Shown here: positions 1 through 6,898 of the stretch, piece by piece
Numbering within the stretch: the stretch's first letter is position 1
How the letters are laid out: the number at the start of each line of letters is the position of its first letter
DNA from: JAAGZL01 sp964628835
GTDB taxonomy: Bacteria > Pseudomonadota > Gammaproteobacteria > Chromatiales > Chromatiaceae
DNA length: 25,669 nt
Direction of reading: 5' to 3'
NCBI GenBank assembly: GCA_964628835.1
Contig: CAZVME010000046.1
Coordinates: 1-25,669 of the forward strand
Position numbers and translations under genes: made by a program
The notes under the pieces: model-generated
Seen by the model: the letters and a program-made list of their open reading frames with translations, nothing else
Told to the model about the DNA's origin: nothing
Database searches by the model: none

Positions 1-53
1 GCACTGCCTTCGGGAGGCAGGGGCCGGAGGTTCGAATCCTCTCACCCCGACCA
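1..53 (+). tRNA. tRNA-Pro(CGG), 3' portion; 5' end lies outside the window
   Basis: The anticodon arm reads CTGCC, loop TTCGGGA, GGCAG, which places CGG at the anticodon. The T arm GGAGG-TTCGAAT-CCTCT follows, then acceptor strand CACCCCG, discriminator A and encoded CCA ending at 53. The layout matches gammaproteobacterial tRNA-Pro(CGG), including the 'GGGGccGGAGGTTCGAATCC' stretch. The D arm and 5' acceptor strand are missing because the window begins inside the gene. Its 3' end is echoed at 216-234. Confidence 0.9.
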
Positions 54-115
54 ATTATTTCAAACCGCCCATCTCCACTCACCACAAGTCTCATAAAAAA
101 CACAGAAGCCTCACG

Positions 116-234
116 TGAGAGGGTTCGAACCGACAAGAGGTTTGACCAGATCGCCGCAGGCGATCAGGAATGAGTACTAGCGAACCCAAAGGGCGAAGGC
201 AGGTATCGCCTGAGTAATCCTCTCAGCCCGACCA
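116..234. repeat. tRNA-3'-end duplicate within a structured element
   Basis: Positions 216-234 match the last 19 nt of the tRNA-Pro (35-53) at 18 of 19 bases, including CCA. The element opens with TGAGAGG followed by GTTCGAAC (an inverted T-arm sequence) and closes with CCTCTCA, so its ends form an inverted repeat. Inside is a perfect hairpin GATCGCC-gca-GGCGATC (149-165). There is no ORF. It could be an attachment-site scar or a tRNA-derived mobile repeat; the sequence does not decide between them. Confidence 0.5.
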
Positions 235-240
235 TATTTA

Positions 241-622
241 CCTTATAATACAGCATGTTATGATGGCTTTTATTGCGGATAATAATCCCTGTTTTAAACA
301 AGTAAACGATTAGTGAGTGAACATCATCTTCACTTGCACTAACACAGATCCTCTAGTCCCACCGTCATATTCAAGACACGCGATAAAATCATTTTTAGAC
401 TTCCTATTCAAACAGACCACCATCCCTGCTGTCTCAGACCCGCTCAAATACTGCATGTACTGCTCATTGCCGTCAGTAATAGATTGCATCTACTTGATGG
501 CGATCGCCTGATTACAGCGCACTACAACACTACACAGCATAACTCTGATCGTCCTTCAAAAATCTCATTAATGCCGCCCTGATTACAGCTGGCCTTGTCA
601 TATTTTGATTTTTATTAAAGAT
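241..622. other. Intergenic, no supported gene
   Basis: A 64-codon open frame at 317-511 has no ribosome-binding site and no protein-like features. No RNA gene or repeat is visible here apart from the element ending at 234 and the hairpin that starts at 623. Confidence 0.5.
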
Positions 623-638
623 CCCCCCTTGCGGGGGG
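623..638 (-). terminator. Probable terminator of the rhodanese-transporter operon
   Basis: CCCCCC-ttgc-GGGGGG forms a perfect 6-bp all-GC stem about 35 nt past the stop codon of the minus-strand transporter gene. Read on the minus strand, it is followed by ATCTTTAATAAAAAT, a weak U-rich tail. Confidence 0.5.
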
Positions 639-673
639 AAGTAAAGCAGCGGAGATTTTTTCGGTATTCTAGA

Positions 674-2104
674 TCAGTCCGCGGTTTCGGTTGCCGGCTC
701 TTGCGGGTATACCAATTCGTCGGTATTGCGCGTTAGGACCTCTTTCATCTTCAGACCCAGGAAGCGCCGGGCGGCCTGGAAGGACATGACCATCAGGCCG
801 ATCAGGATCAGGCTGTAACCGATGGCCCAGGCTGTTTCCGTACCACCCAAGGCATAGGCTGCCCACTCGGAGATGGTGATGAAGTCGGTTAGTCCTTCGC
901 CTATCATCACCGCATCGATCTGTTCCTGATACAGGGTGTAGGGCAAGTAACCGATATAGAAGCCCGGAAGCGCCACCAAGGCGGTGGAGTAGCCGAGACC
1001 CAGACGGGCATAGGTGCGCACCTCACAGCCGATCATAAACACCGCACCCATGGCCAGTAAGGGGCCTCCCAGGATATGGCCCCAGTACAGCCCTGCTTCG
1101 CCCGATGCGTTAGGGATGCTGCCATAGCCCAGCAGCCACCAGGCCAGGATGAACAGATTAAACATGACAATCGCGACCATGAAGCCCTGCAGTGGCAGCA
1201 TGCCACGGAACATCCGGTAGGTGCAGCGTGGCACCCCGCCCTTGCGGTAAAACTCCTCCTTGGTGAAGGTGGCCTCCGGTGCCATCACCGAGCATTCTGT
1301 GCCGAACCCGGTCTTGGCAATGCCGAAGCCCAAGAACAAGCCGGGGATCGACATCCAGATCACCTCAGACCATCCGATATGGCTCACCGAACCCGAGATC
1401 CAGCCGGTTACCCCGTAATACACCGGCAGTGCGAAAACCACCACGATGAGAAAGGCGTTCAACACCCAGCGCATGGGACTCAGCCAGTGATTGTAGGTTG
1501 GGTCGTAGCCGAGCTGTGGATTGGCCGGGTCACTCAGATGGCTGCGTGTCGTGTCCAGGGTTTCCTGATGCTTGAAATAGCCTCCCACACCAGCCTTCAT
1601 GGCGATCAGGAAGGCGATAAAGGCAAAGGGAATACCGGACAGCAACACCACCCAGGAGGCGATGCTCATGGCGGGGATGCCACCCATGAAGTGGTGGGTG
1701 GTACAGCCCGCAGCGAGCCGTGTGCCAAAGGAGAAGAGCAGGCCGCCGATGAAGGCAAGCCCCAGCATCTTCCAGTTGTATTTCACCCAGCCGCGGGACT
1801 CCTTTTCCGTGACCGCCACCAGGCGGGCTCCGAGCAGAGCGGCGATGATGGTCCAATGGACCCCGGGCTCGTACACTCTTGCTACCCAGTCGATTCCGAA
1901 TAGGTGCTCTTCGCTTACCGCGAACATCTGGGCGAGCCCCGTGGTGACTACGATGAACATGTCAGTGTGGAAGTAGAAGATAATTTCGGCGAGACCGACC
2001 AGAAAGCCGCCGAGCCAAAACGGCCATTGGCGTTTGAGCAGGCGCTCGGTGATACTCTGTTCCGGAAGGGCGCCATCCACCCGGAGAGTAGTTGCTTCAG
2101 TCAT
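674..2104 (-). CDS. YeeE/YedE (TsuA-like) sulfur/thiosulfate transporter
   Basis: Multi-pass inner-membrane protein of 476 aa in the YeeE/YedE (DUF395) family, whose characterised member TsuA imports thiosulfate. Three cysteine motifs typical of the family are visible: GCTTHH (Cys134), GTECSVM (Cys271) and IGCEVRT (Cys360). The spacing shows two homologous halves joined by a soluble loop near residues 175-210. I chose the ATG at 2104 because GAGGAAA sits 8 nt upstream; an upstream in-frame start adding 17 residues has no such site. The gene lies 79 bp downstream of the exported rhodanese on the same strand, so the two probably form one operon that handles sulfane sulfur or thiosulfate: the rhodanese in the periplasm, the transporter in the membrane. 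The substrate is inferred from family and context. Confidence 0.88.
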   Translation of the reverse strand: MTEATTLRVDGALPEQSITERLLKRQWPFWLGGFLVGLAEIIFYFHTDMFIVVTTGLAQMFAVSEEHLFGIDWVARVYEPGVHWTIIAALLGARLVAVTEKESRGWVKYNWKMLGLAFIGGLLFSFGTRLAAGCTTHHFMGGIPAMSIASWVVLLSGIPFAFIAFLIAMKAGVGGYFKHQETLDTTRSHLSDPANPQLGYDPTYNHWLSPMRWVLNAFLIVVVFALPVYYGVTGWISGSVSHIGWSEVIWMSIPGLFLGFGIAKTGFGTECSVMAPEATFTKEEFYRKGGVPRCTYRMFRGMLPLQGFMVAIVMFNLFILAWWLLGYGSIPNASGEAGLYWGHILGGPLLAMGAVFMIGCEVRTYARLGLGYSTALVALPGFYIGYLPYTLYQEQIDAVMIGEGLTDFITISEWAAYALGGTETAWAIGYSLILIGLMVMSFQAARRFLGLKMKEVLTRNTDELVYPQEPATETAD

Positions 2105-2183
2105 GGTGATTATTTCCTCAATGCGTTCAAGCGAAGATAAGCGCCGCACCCACATTGTGGGGCGGTGCTTATCCGTGAAAGCA

Positions 2184-3197
2184 TTACTCGGCTTTGATGC
2201 TTACGGGGCGCGCTAGATCGGCCGTCCACTCGTTCAGGGAACCGATGTAGAGGCTGGCGCTCTTGTTACCGAACAGTTCGTGCATGACGAACCAGCCGGT
2301 GCTTGCCAAAGCCCCGGTGTAACAGTAGAAGATGGAGGGCTTGGCGGGATCGACACCCAACTCGGTGGCTACGCGTTTGAGTTCCTTGACGCCGTAGAGG
2401 GTGGCCCACTTTTTCCCGCCCTTGACCAGAACCATGTGGTGCAGGTTTTTGGCGCCTGGGATGTGTCCCTTTTTTGCAGCTTTCTTGGGTTGGTGCTTCA
2501 TGCCCAGGTAGAACTGGGGGGGGCGGATATCGAGGATCTGGGCGTTGCCATCCTGGGTCGCTTTTTGCACGTCGTCGAGGGTGGCAAGCATCTCACTGCG
2601 TTCGGCTGCGGCGCGCCAGTCGCCTTTGTTCGGGCGAGAGCGGCCGTATTCGATCTTTCGTTTCTCTGCCGCCCACTTGGCCACTCCACCGTTCAGCACA
2701 GCCATGTTGTCGTGTCCGTAGTATTTCAGGGTCCAGTACAGGCGGCTGGCATCGCCCACGGATGGGGTAGAGCCACTGGGGCTGACAACGATGATGGCGC
2801 TATTCTTGTTGACGCCACTCTGCTGCATCAGCTCCTCGAATGCACCCTTGTCCGGCACCATGTCAAACAGCACCGTGTCGCCAATCTTGTTTTTGACCGC
2901 AATCTCTTTCCACCCTACCAGGGCAGAGCCTGGAATGTGGCCAGAAACCTTACTGCCACTAGATTTGGCACCGCAAGCTTGTACACCTGCCACTTCGCCA
3001 CTGCCGCCACGGCTCTTGCGGATAAAACTCTGTTTGTTCCGGCGCACATCGAGGATGACGACGTTCCCCATGTTTTTCGACAGCCACTTGGTACCCACTA
3101 ATGGGCCCGGGACCTGTGTGGCTTGCGCTTGAGTGGTAATAGCCAAGAGGCACAATAAAATAACGTGCCGCATGGCGTGGGTGAGATGCAGATGCAT
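2184..3197 (-). CDS. Exported tandem-rhodanese sulfurtransferase
   Basis: 337-aa thiosulfate/3-mercaptopyruvate-type sulfurtransferase with an N-terminal signal peptide (hydrophobic HVILLCLLAI, then TTQAQA), so it is predicted to be periplasmic. There are two rhodanese modules. The first (about 33-180) carries Ser at the active-loop position (VVSPSGS) and is probably structural. The second (about 200-330) has the active loop CYTGALAS with catalytic Cys292. The DxR (LDVRR, LDIRP) and GHIPG motifs occur in both halves. The ATG at 3197 has AAGGAGA 7 nt upstream; an internal Met9 would also leave a signal peptide. It is the first gene of a probable two-gene operon with the downstream sulfur transporter. 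The upstream region holds an inverted repeat at 3302-3317 and then runs into the assembly gap. Confidence 0.9.
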   Translation of the reverse strand: MHLHLTHAMRHVILLCLLAITTQAQATQVPGPLVGTKWLSKNMGNVVILDVRRNKQSFIRKSRGGSGEVAGVQACGAKSSGSKVSGHIPGSALVGWKEIAVKNKIGDTVLFDMVPDKGAFEELMQQSGVNKNSAIIVVSPSGSTPSVGDASRLYWTLKYYGHDNMAVLNGGVAKWAAEKRKIEYGRSRPNKGDWRAAAERSEMLATLDDVQKATQDGNAQILDIRPPQFYLGMKHQPKKAAKKGHIPGAKNLHHMVLVKGGKKWATLYGVKELKRVATELGVDPAKPSIFYCYTGALASTGWFVMHELFGNKSASLYIGSLNEWTADLARPVSIKAE

Positions 3198-3301
3198 GAT
3201 ACTTCTCCTTCATATTGCTATTTTCAGATACACCGGTCTTTAGCCGCAATCTGTCTGCCTGTACTGTTTCCCGTAGGGGATTGGCCAGGTAGTCATATCC
3301 T

Positions 3302-3317
3302 AAACCGGTTCCGGTTT
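3302..3317. promoter_or_regulatory. Inverted repeat upstream of the rhodanese operon, possible operator
   Basis: AAACCGG-tt-CCGGTTT, with 7-bp perfect arms and a 2-nt spacer, lies about 105 bp upstream of the rhodanese start. Position and symmetry suit a dimeric regulator, but no regulator gene is in view and the promoter itself may be partly lost in the gap. Confidence 0.25.
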
Positions 3318-3345
3318 CACCATTAAGCAGCACGGATACTTTTTA

Positions 3346-3445
3346 NNNNNNNNNNNNNNNNNNNNNNNNNNNNNNNNNNNNNNNNNNNNNNNNNNNNNNN
3401 NNNNNNNNNNNNNNNNNNNNNNNNNNNNNNNNNNNNNNNNNNNNN
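3346..3445. other. Assembly gap (100 N)
   Basis: Exactly 100 Ns, the usual placeholder for a gap of unknown size. The sequence to its right starts with three tandem 28-bp repeat units, so the gap was probably caused by an unresolved repeat. Gene order across this point is not certain. Confidence 0.95.
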
Positions 3446-3554
3446 TAGTGCCGCTACTTGTGAAACATTTTTATAGTGCCGCTACTTGTGAAACATTTTT
3501 ATAGTGCCGCTACTTGTGAAACATTTTTGGCTATCCCTATCCAAAAATGACTCG
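3446..3554. repeat. Triplicated 28-bp tandem repeat with unique tail (left copy)
   Basis: Three head-to-tail 28-bp units start at 3446, 3474 and 3502; each begins TAGTGCCGCTACTTGTGAAA and ends in a T run. The third runs into a tail ending ATCCAAAAATGACTCG. A diverged single copy of unit plus tail is at 5123-5176 in the same orientation. Repeated binding-site-like units at an end are a feature of some insertion sequences (IS21 family for example), but no transposase is visible, so the family is a guess. Confidence 0.75.
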
Positions 3555-3569
3555 CAAACGCGGTAGCGT

Positions 3570-4772
3570 TTACGGCTGCTCATCACAGGGACCCTCATGA
3601 CCACTCCACTCAGGACAGACAAATTGGTAGAGACTGTAGGCCGTGGTTCCTGATTGCTCACGGGCCTGTTGTAACAGCAACTTTTCTTCGATGGTTAGGT
3701 CATCCTGCAGCATCCGCAGTAAGGCGGGGTAAGCACGATCATGGTAGTCATAGTCTGGCTCTACGTGCACTTTTATCAAGCCCTCCTGTTTTTCTGGAAG
3801 GGCCAGTTCCAGTGTGATCCATTGGTCTGGAAACAGCCTATCGTCAGAGAGCTCAACCCAGCCCTCCTCCCGGGACCAGCTCATATTCCGCGCGATGACG
3901 TGCTCCAGTGCCGGCCCACCTCGGGCCCCTTCCAGACTTATCAGGATACGTGGGGTTACATAGGTTGGGAGGGCGTGCCCGGCACCGGTATTACCGGCTT
4001 GGACCCGTATTCCATGACGAGTGCGCCAGCCACGCACAGAGAGCCCTGCCCGTGTAGTATGCCGGTCGTGTATGCCCTTGAAAGCATGCAGTTTATCTGG
4101 CATATGGCAGGCCTGACAGGTTATCCCTTCCCTGGCGTAACGGGACTGTAGCCACTCCATGTAGGTGTTTTCCAAGGGTTTGCCGTTGACCGTTAGCCCG
4201 GTACTGTCGAACTGGTGGCAGGGTGCGCAGAACTCCGACTGTCCATAGAGTGGTAACTCCTTCACCGAGCCATGGGGCGTCTCAGAGATGGCTCGCGGAC
4301 CATGTTTCAAATGCCTGCGGACGTGGCAGCTAGTGCAATCTACTGCAGCCATCTCTCCCGAGCTTTCAATACCCTTGTCCAACCAAAGCTCCAGCATCTC
4401 CTGCCGGGGCGAGTGGCAAGTGAGGCAATCCTTCTGGGTGGCCAAATCGAAGGCGCCGATCTGGCCGAACAGACCAGCAGACATTGCGGCGGCATGGAGC
4501 GAATTGCTCCAGTCGGTAAACTGGGGTTGATGGCACAGGCCGCATGACTCTGCGGAAAGGCTGGTAATTGCTTCTGCGCCAGGAGGTACCACTGGAGCGG
4601 GTCCCTGTGCGGGAATAGGAAGTTGCCAGTGGGGGTGTTGCAGTACTTCATAGCTTTGACCGGCATCGGAGGCCGTCAAGACGAATGCCATTGCGCATCC
4701 CAGGATCCAGCTGAAATGTGAAACTATAACTGCACCGAGTTTTGGCGCGTAGGGAGCCTTGTATCGTTTCAT
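3570..4772 (-). CDS. Five-heme periplasmic c-type cytochrome (cytochrome c554-like)
   Basis: 400-aa protein with a membrane-targeting N-terminus (hydrophobic residues 12-34) and five CxxCH heme-attachment motifs: CGLCH (77-81), CLTCH (116-120), CTSCH (146-150), CAPCH (182-186) and CQACH (219-223). The heme part fills residues 70-240; the remaining ~160 residues have no heme motif and look like a beta-rich C-terminal domain. The spacing resembles the cytochrome c554 / multiheme electron-carrier group (classic c554 has four hemes). It is likely periplasmic or membrane-tethered and moves electrons; the partner is unknown. The start at 4772 has AAAGG about 7 nt upstream. The gene is alone between two direct copies of a repeat and next to an arsenite-pump relic, which suggests it arrived or was stranded by rearrangement. 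Confidence 0.85.
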   Translation of the reverse strand: MKRYKAPYAPKLGAVIVSHFSWILGCAMAFVLTASDAGQSYEVLQHPHWQLPIPAQGPAPVVPPGAEAITSLSAESCGLCHQPQFTDWSNSLHAAAMSAGLFGQIGAFDLATQKDCLTCHSPRQEMLELWLDKGIESSGEMAAVDCTSCHVRRHLKHGPRAISETPHGSVKELPLYGQSEFCAPCHQFDSTGLTVNGKPLENTYMEWLQSRYAREGITCQACHMPDKLHAFKGIHDRHTTRAGLSVRGWRTRHGIRVQAGNTGAGHALPTYVTPRILISLEGARGGPALEHVIARNMSWSREEGWVELSDDRLFPDQWITLELALPEKQEGLIKVHVEPDYDYHDRAYPALLRMLQDDLTIEEKLLLQQAREQSGTTAYSLYQFVCPEWSGHEGPCDEQP

Positions 4773-4883
4773 CAGCTGCCTTTACAAACCATCATGTTCT
4801 GCCTCGTGGGTTGATCTTGAATTTGGATGCAGTGATCAATGCTATGCGTACTAGCCCATATCCGCGGGGCGACGCTCCTCAGA

Positions 4884-5100
4884 TCATAACACCCTCCCAG
4901 CGTTCGTACCATCTCTGGTGCGGTTGACTAACCATACAGCCACCAGCATCACCGGCACTTCGATGAGTACGCCTACCACAGCGGCGCCAGACTGAAAACC
5001 AGGCAGCACGATTTAACAGATATGCCAGTCCGGAATTGAAGAATAGAATGGGCACCGCCAACATCAGGACAATCAAAGCATCAGGGAATAGTGTTTGTTG
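4884..5100 (-). pseudogene. ACR3-type arsenite efflux permease, degraded C-terminal fragment
   Basis: On the minus strand one frame reads MLAVPILFFNSGLAYLLNRA, then after a frame change the next reads FQSGAAVVGVLIEVPVMLVA followed by VWLVNRTRD, ending at TGA 4884-4886. Both pieces match my recollection of the last transmembrane segments of ACR3 arsenite exporters, in the right order, with the intervening ~30 residues deleted and a few residues lost between SGAA and VVG. The fragment is cut at its 5' side by an in-frame stop at 5101-5103, 20 bp from the repeat at 5123. It is a non-functional relic of an arsenic-resistance locus. Confidence 0.72.
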
Positions 5101-5122
5101 CTATGAAATGCAATATTAAAGA

Positions 5123-5176
5123 TAGTGCCACTACCTCATGAAACATTTTAGGATTTCCCCATCCAAAAATGACTCG
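5123..5176. repeat. Diverged single copy of the 3446-3554 repeat (right copy)
   Basis: Begins TAGTGCCACTACCTCATGAA, continues through an ACATTTTAGG stretch and ends CCATCCAAAAATGACTCG. It aligns with the third left unit plus tail (3502-3554) over its whole length with a handful of differences, in the same orientation. Together the two copies are direct repeats bracketing the five-heme cytochrome and ACR3 relic. Confidence 0.7.
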
Positions 5177-5407
5177 TTTACACGGCAACCACTCCCTTTT
5201 TCCCCGACCGTCCTGCGTCCGCTACGTCTTCGTACAACATAGCTACCTCAATAACTCTACGGCAACTAAAGCCCCTCCTGCATTTCTTCGTCGTTCGCTG
5301 TCGCTCTAAACTACGAAAGGGCAGATGGTGTTGCTTATCGTAGACTACGGCTTTCGCGTTCGCTCTCCATGGCCAACAGCAAAAGCAGCATGCTAATAAA
5401 GATCTTT
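5177..5407. other. Intergenic, no supported gene
   Basis: A 98-codon frame overlaps this stretch on the minus strand, but its sequence is rich in Arg/Cys/Trp and has no family features. No RNA gene or hairpin was recognised. Confidence 0.4.
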
Positions 5408-5614
5408 TTATTGCCGGGCAGTCTTTGCTAACTGATTGTAAGATTCGACATGTTCCCCACCCACTGCCACGCAATTGCCAACATATTTTTGATTTTTATA
5501 GGCGCGTGAAAACCGTTCCCGGATACCACTGCCAACGGCATTAATTAAAATACTGACCCGTTTCCCAGGGAGCTGTCCGCCAGAACAAAGGATATCCGCC
5601 CCCACATAAGTCAT
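5408..5614 (-). CDS. Unidentified small protein or C-terminal gene fragment
   Basis: 68-codon frame, 67-68 residues, with protein-like content (GADILCSGGQLPGKRV, NAVGSGIRERF, YVGNCVAVGGEHVESYNQLA). I do not recognise the family. There is no ribosome-binding site before the ATG at 5614, and an in-frame TGA lies just upstream inside the 5627-5662 palindrome, so it may be the surviving 3' part of a longer gene. It follows the cytochrome c'-like gene on the same strand about 100 bp downstream. Confidence 0.35.
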   Translation of the reverse strand: MTYVGADILCSGGQLPGKRVSILINAVGSGIRERFSRAYKNQKYVGNCVAVGGEHVESYNQLAKTARQ

Positions 5615-5626
5615 ATACGACTCTGG

Positions 5627-5662
5627 TCATGGCGCACCTGGAGGTCTCCAGGTGCGCCATGA
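5627..5662. repeat. 36-bp near-perfect palindrome
   Basis: TCATGGCGCACCTGGAG-gt-CTCCAGGTGCGCCATGA: 17-bp perfect arms around a 2-nt centre. It sits 54 bp past the stop of the cytochrome c'-like gene. No T run follows on either strand, so it is not a standard intrinsic terminator. It may be a repeat palindrome or a cruciform/binding site. Confidence 0.8.
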
Positions 5663-5715
5663 TTCGGGTAGATTCCGATCCCGACTGACAGTATGCAGTC
5701 CGGACACCTTCAGTG

Positions 5716-6279
5716 TTACTTTTTGCTCGCCTGCGCTTTGTCCCTTTTGCTCCTTGTCGCGCGTCCGGCCGGAGTATCCCTGAACCTGTCATGACATCTC
5801 ATACATCTGCCCAGCATGTTAGTATAATCCGATAGAATGACATTCATCTCTACCTTTGGGTCTTTTGCATGTTCGGCTAACCTGTTACCCCAGTAGTGTG
5901 CCTCCAATCCATAGGCTTTAGACTCAAGATTATCTGCTTTTGTTGGAAAAAATATCTGCCTGGACTTTGCCTGAAGGGGAGGATGAGCAAAGAATTGTCT
6001 GCTAAGTTCGACTATTGCAGGTCTATCGGCCCTCACGATGGCATTTGCAAGCCCAGCTACTACACCCCCGAGGCCTGTCATGGCAGCCAGAAAAGGTATG
6101 GGTTTATTTCCCTTCTTTATCTCCTCTTTGTTCTGCTGTTGTCCAGCCATATGCCAATCCATCGCGCTCTGTTCATCTGTAAAACTAAACTCATCCGCAT
6201 AACCCACAACTGATACGCTCATGGTAAGTGCCAACGCCATAAGCATCGATACCTGCTTCTTGTTAATAAGCTGCCTCAT
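5716..6279 (-). CDS. Cytochrome c'/c556-like monoheme protein, exported
   Basis: 187-aa protein with a signal peptide (VSMLMALALTMSVSVVGYA, cleavage near residue 28). A single heme motif CMRCH lies near the C-terminus (159-163), followed by DRFRD, the arrangement of the four-helix-bundle cytochrome c' / c556 group, where CxxCH lies in the last helix. The length is somewhat above the ~130-150 residues usual for cytochrome c', because of an extended region at residues 30-80 and a lysine-rich tail. It is predicted periplasmic; the role could be electron transfer or NO/CO binding, which the sequence does not settle. The start at 6279 is preceded by GAGAGG at a workable distance, and a TATAAT-like -10 on the minus strand lies at 6314-6319. 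Confidence 0.7.
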   Translation of the reverse strand: MRQLINKKQVSMLMALALTMSVSVVGYADEFSFTDEQSAMDWHMAGQQQNKEEIKKGNKPIPFLAAMTGLGGVVAGLANAIVRADRPAIVELSRQFFAHPPLQAKSRQIFFPTKADNLESKAYGLEAHYWGNRLAEHAKDPKVEMNVILSDYTNMLGRCMRCHDRFRDTPAGRATRSKRDKAQASKK

Positions 6280-6468
6280 TATCTTAAACCTCTCTCTAGG
6301 TTGCTATTAAAAAATTATAATTATCGTTATACGAAAAAAAGGAATTGATTATCGACGATCAACAATCTGAGACAGTGAAGCATGCCATCCATGCCCCGCG
6401 CATTGACAATCATCAAAATCTGCAAATCCCTAGCAATTAGACACCTGACAGCGTTTCGATATATTGGA

Positions 6469-6762
6469 TTGAGCGGAAGACACTTTCCGGAAGAACTCAA
6501 GATTGAGGTGGTCAAACAGGTCACGGAACGTGGTTACAAGAGTGGTGAAGTTGCATAGCGACTGGGTGTTATCAATAATAATCTATACCACTGGATAAAG
6601 CGCTATGTTGACCACGGCAGTCAACACCTTACGATTAGCTCACAACAGGAAGAACTGCATTAATTGAAGGCTGAACTCCGATGAGTAACGGAGGAGCGCG
6701 GTACATTAAAGGAAGCCGCAGCGTACCTCGCCAGCGAATCTAGGCAAAGTGCCCCTTCATAA
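6469..6762 (+). pseudogene. IS3-family transposase orfA relic
   Basis: One frame reads RHFPEELKIEVVKQVTERGY, stop, RLGVINNNLYHWIKRY, then QQEELH, stop, LKAELR, stop, VTEERGTLKEAAAYLASES. This is the typical OrfA layout of IS3 elements (helix-turn-helix, then leucine-zipper ending in an 'AAAYLA' block). Three in-frame stops (TAG, TAA, TGA) kill it. No orfB follows and no inverted repeats are recognisable, so it is an old fragment. Confidence 0.85.
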
Positions 6763-6898
6763 TATCCAGGCTCTAAGTTGCCAGCAACCAATTCAGATCA
6801 TTTTGGAACAGGTTTATCGCCAAGTGCTAATCTATTTGTATTAGGCTAGTATCAGGCACTAGCTCTGAACAGCACTCAAGCTTCTATCAAGGAATGAA

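Noticed and set aside
317..511. 64-codon plus-strand ORF
   Set aside because: No ribosome-binding site, low-complexity hydrophobic mix and no recognisable motif.
1076..1903. Long plus-strand frame of 275 codons
   Set aside because: It lies antisense to the transporter gene, whose membrane segments and cysteine motifs are clear; the antisense frame is a by-product of codon bias.
2280..3101. 273-codon plus-strand frame
   Set aside because: Antisense to the rhodanese gene, which has full catalytic motifs.
3446..3529. Possible CRISPR array
   Set aside because: The 28-bp units are directly adjacent with no spacers between them, and no cas genes are in view.
5178..5474. 98-codon minus-strand ORF
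   Set aside because: Arg/Cys/Trp-rich composition, overlaps a better frame and shows no family features.
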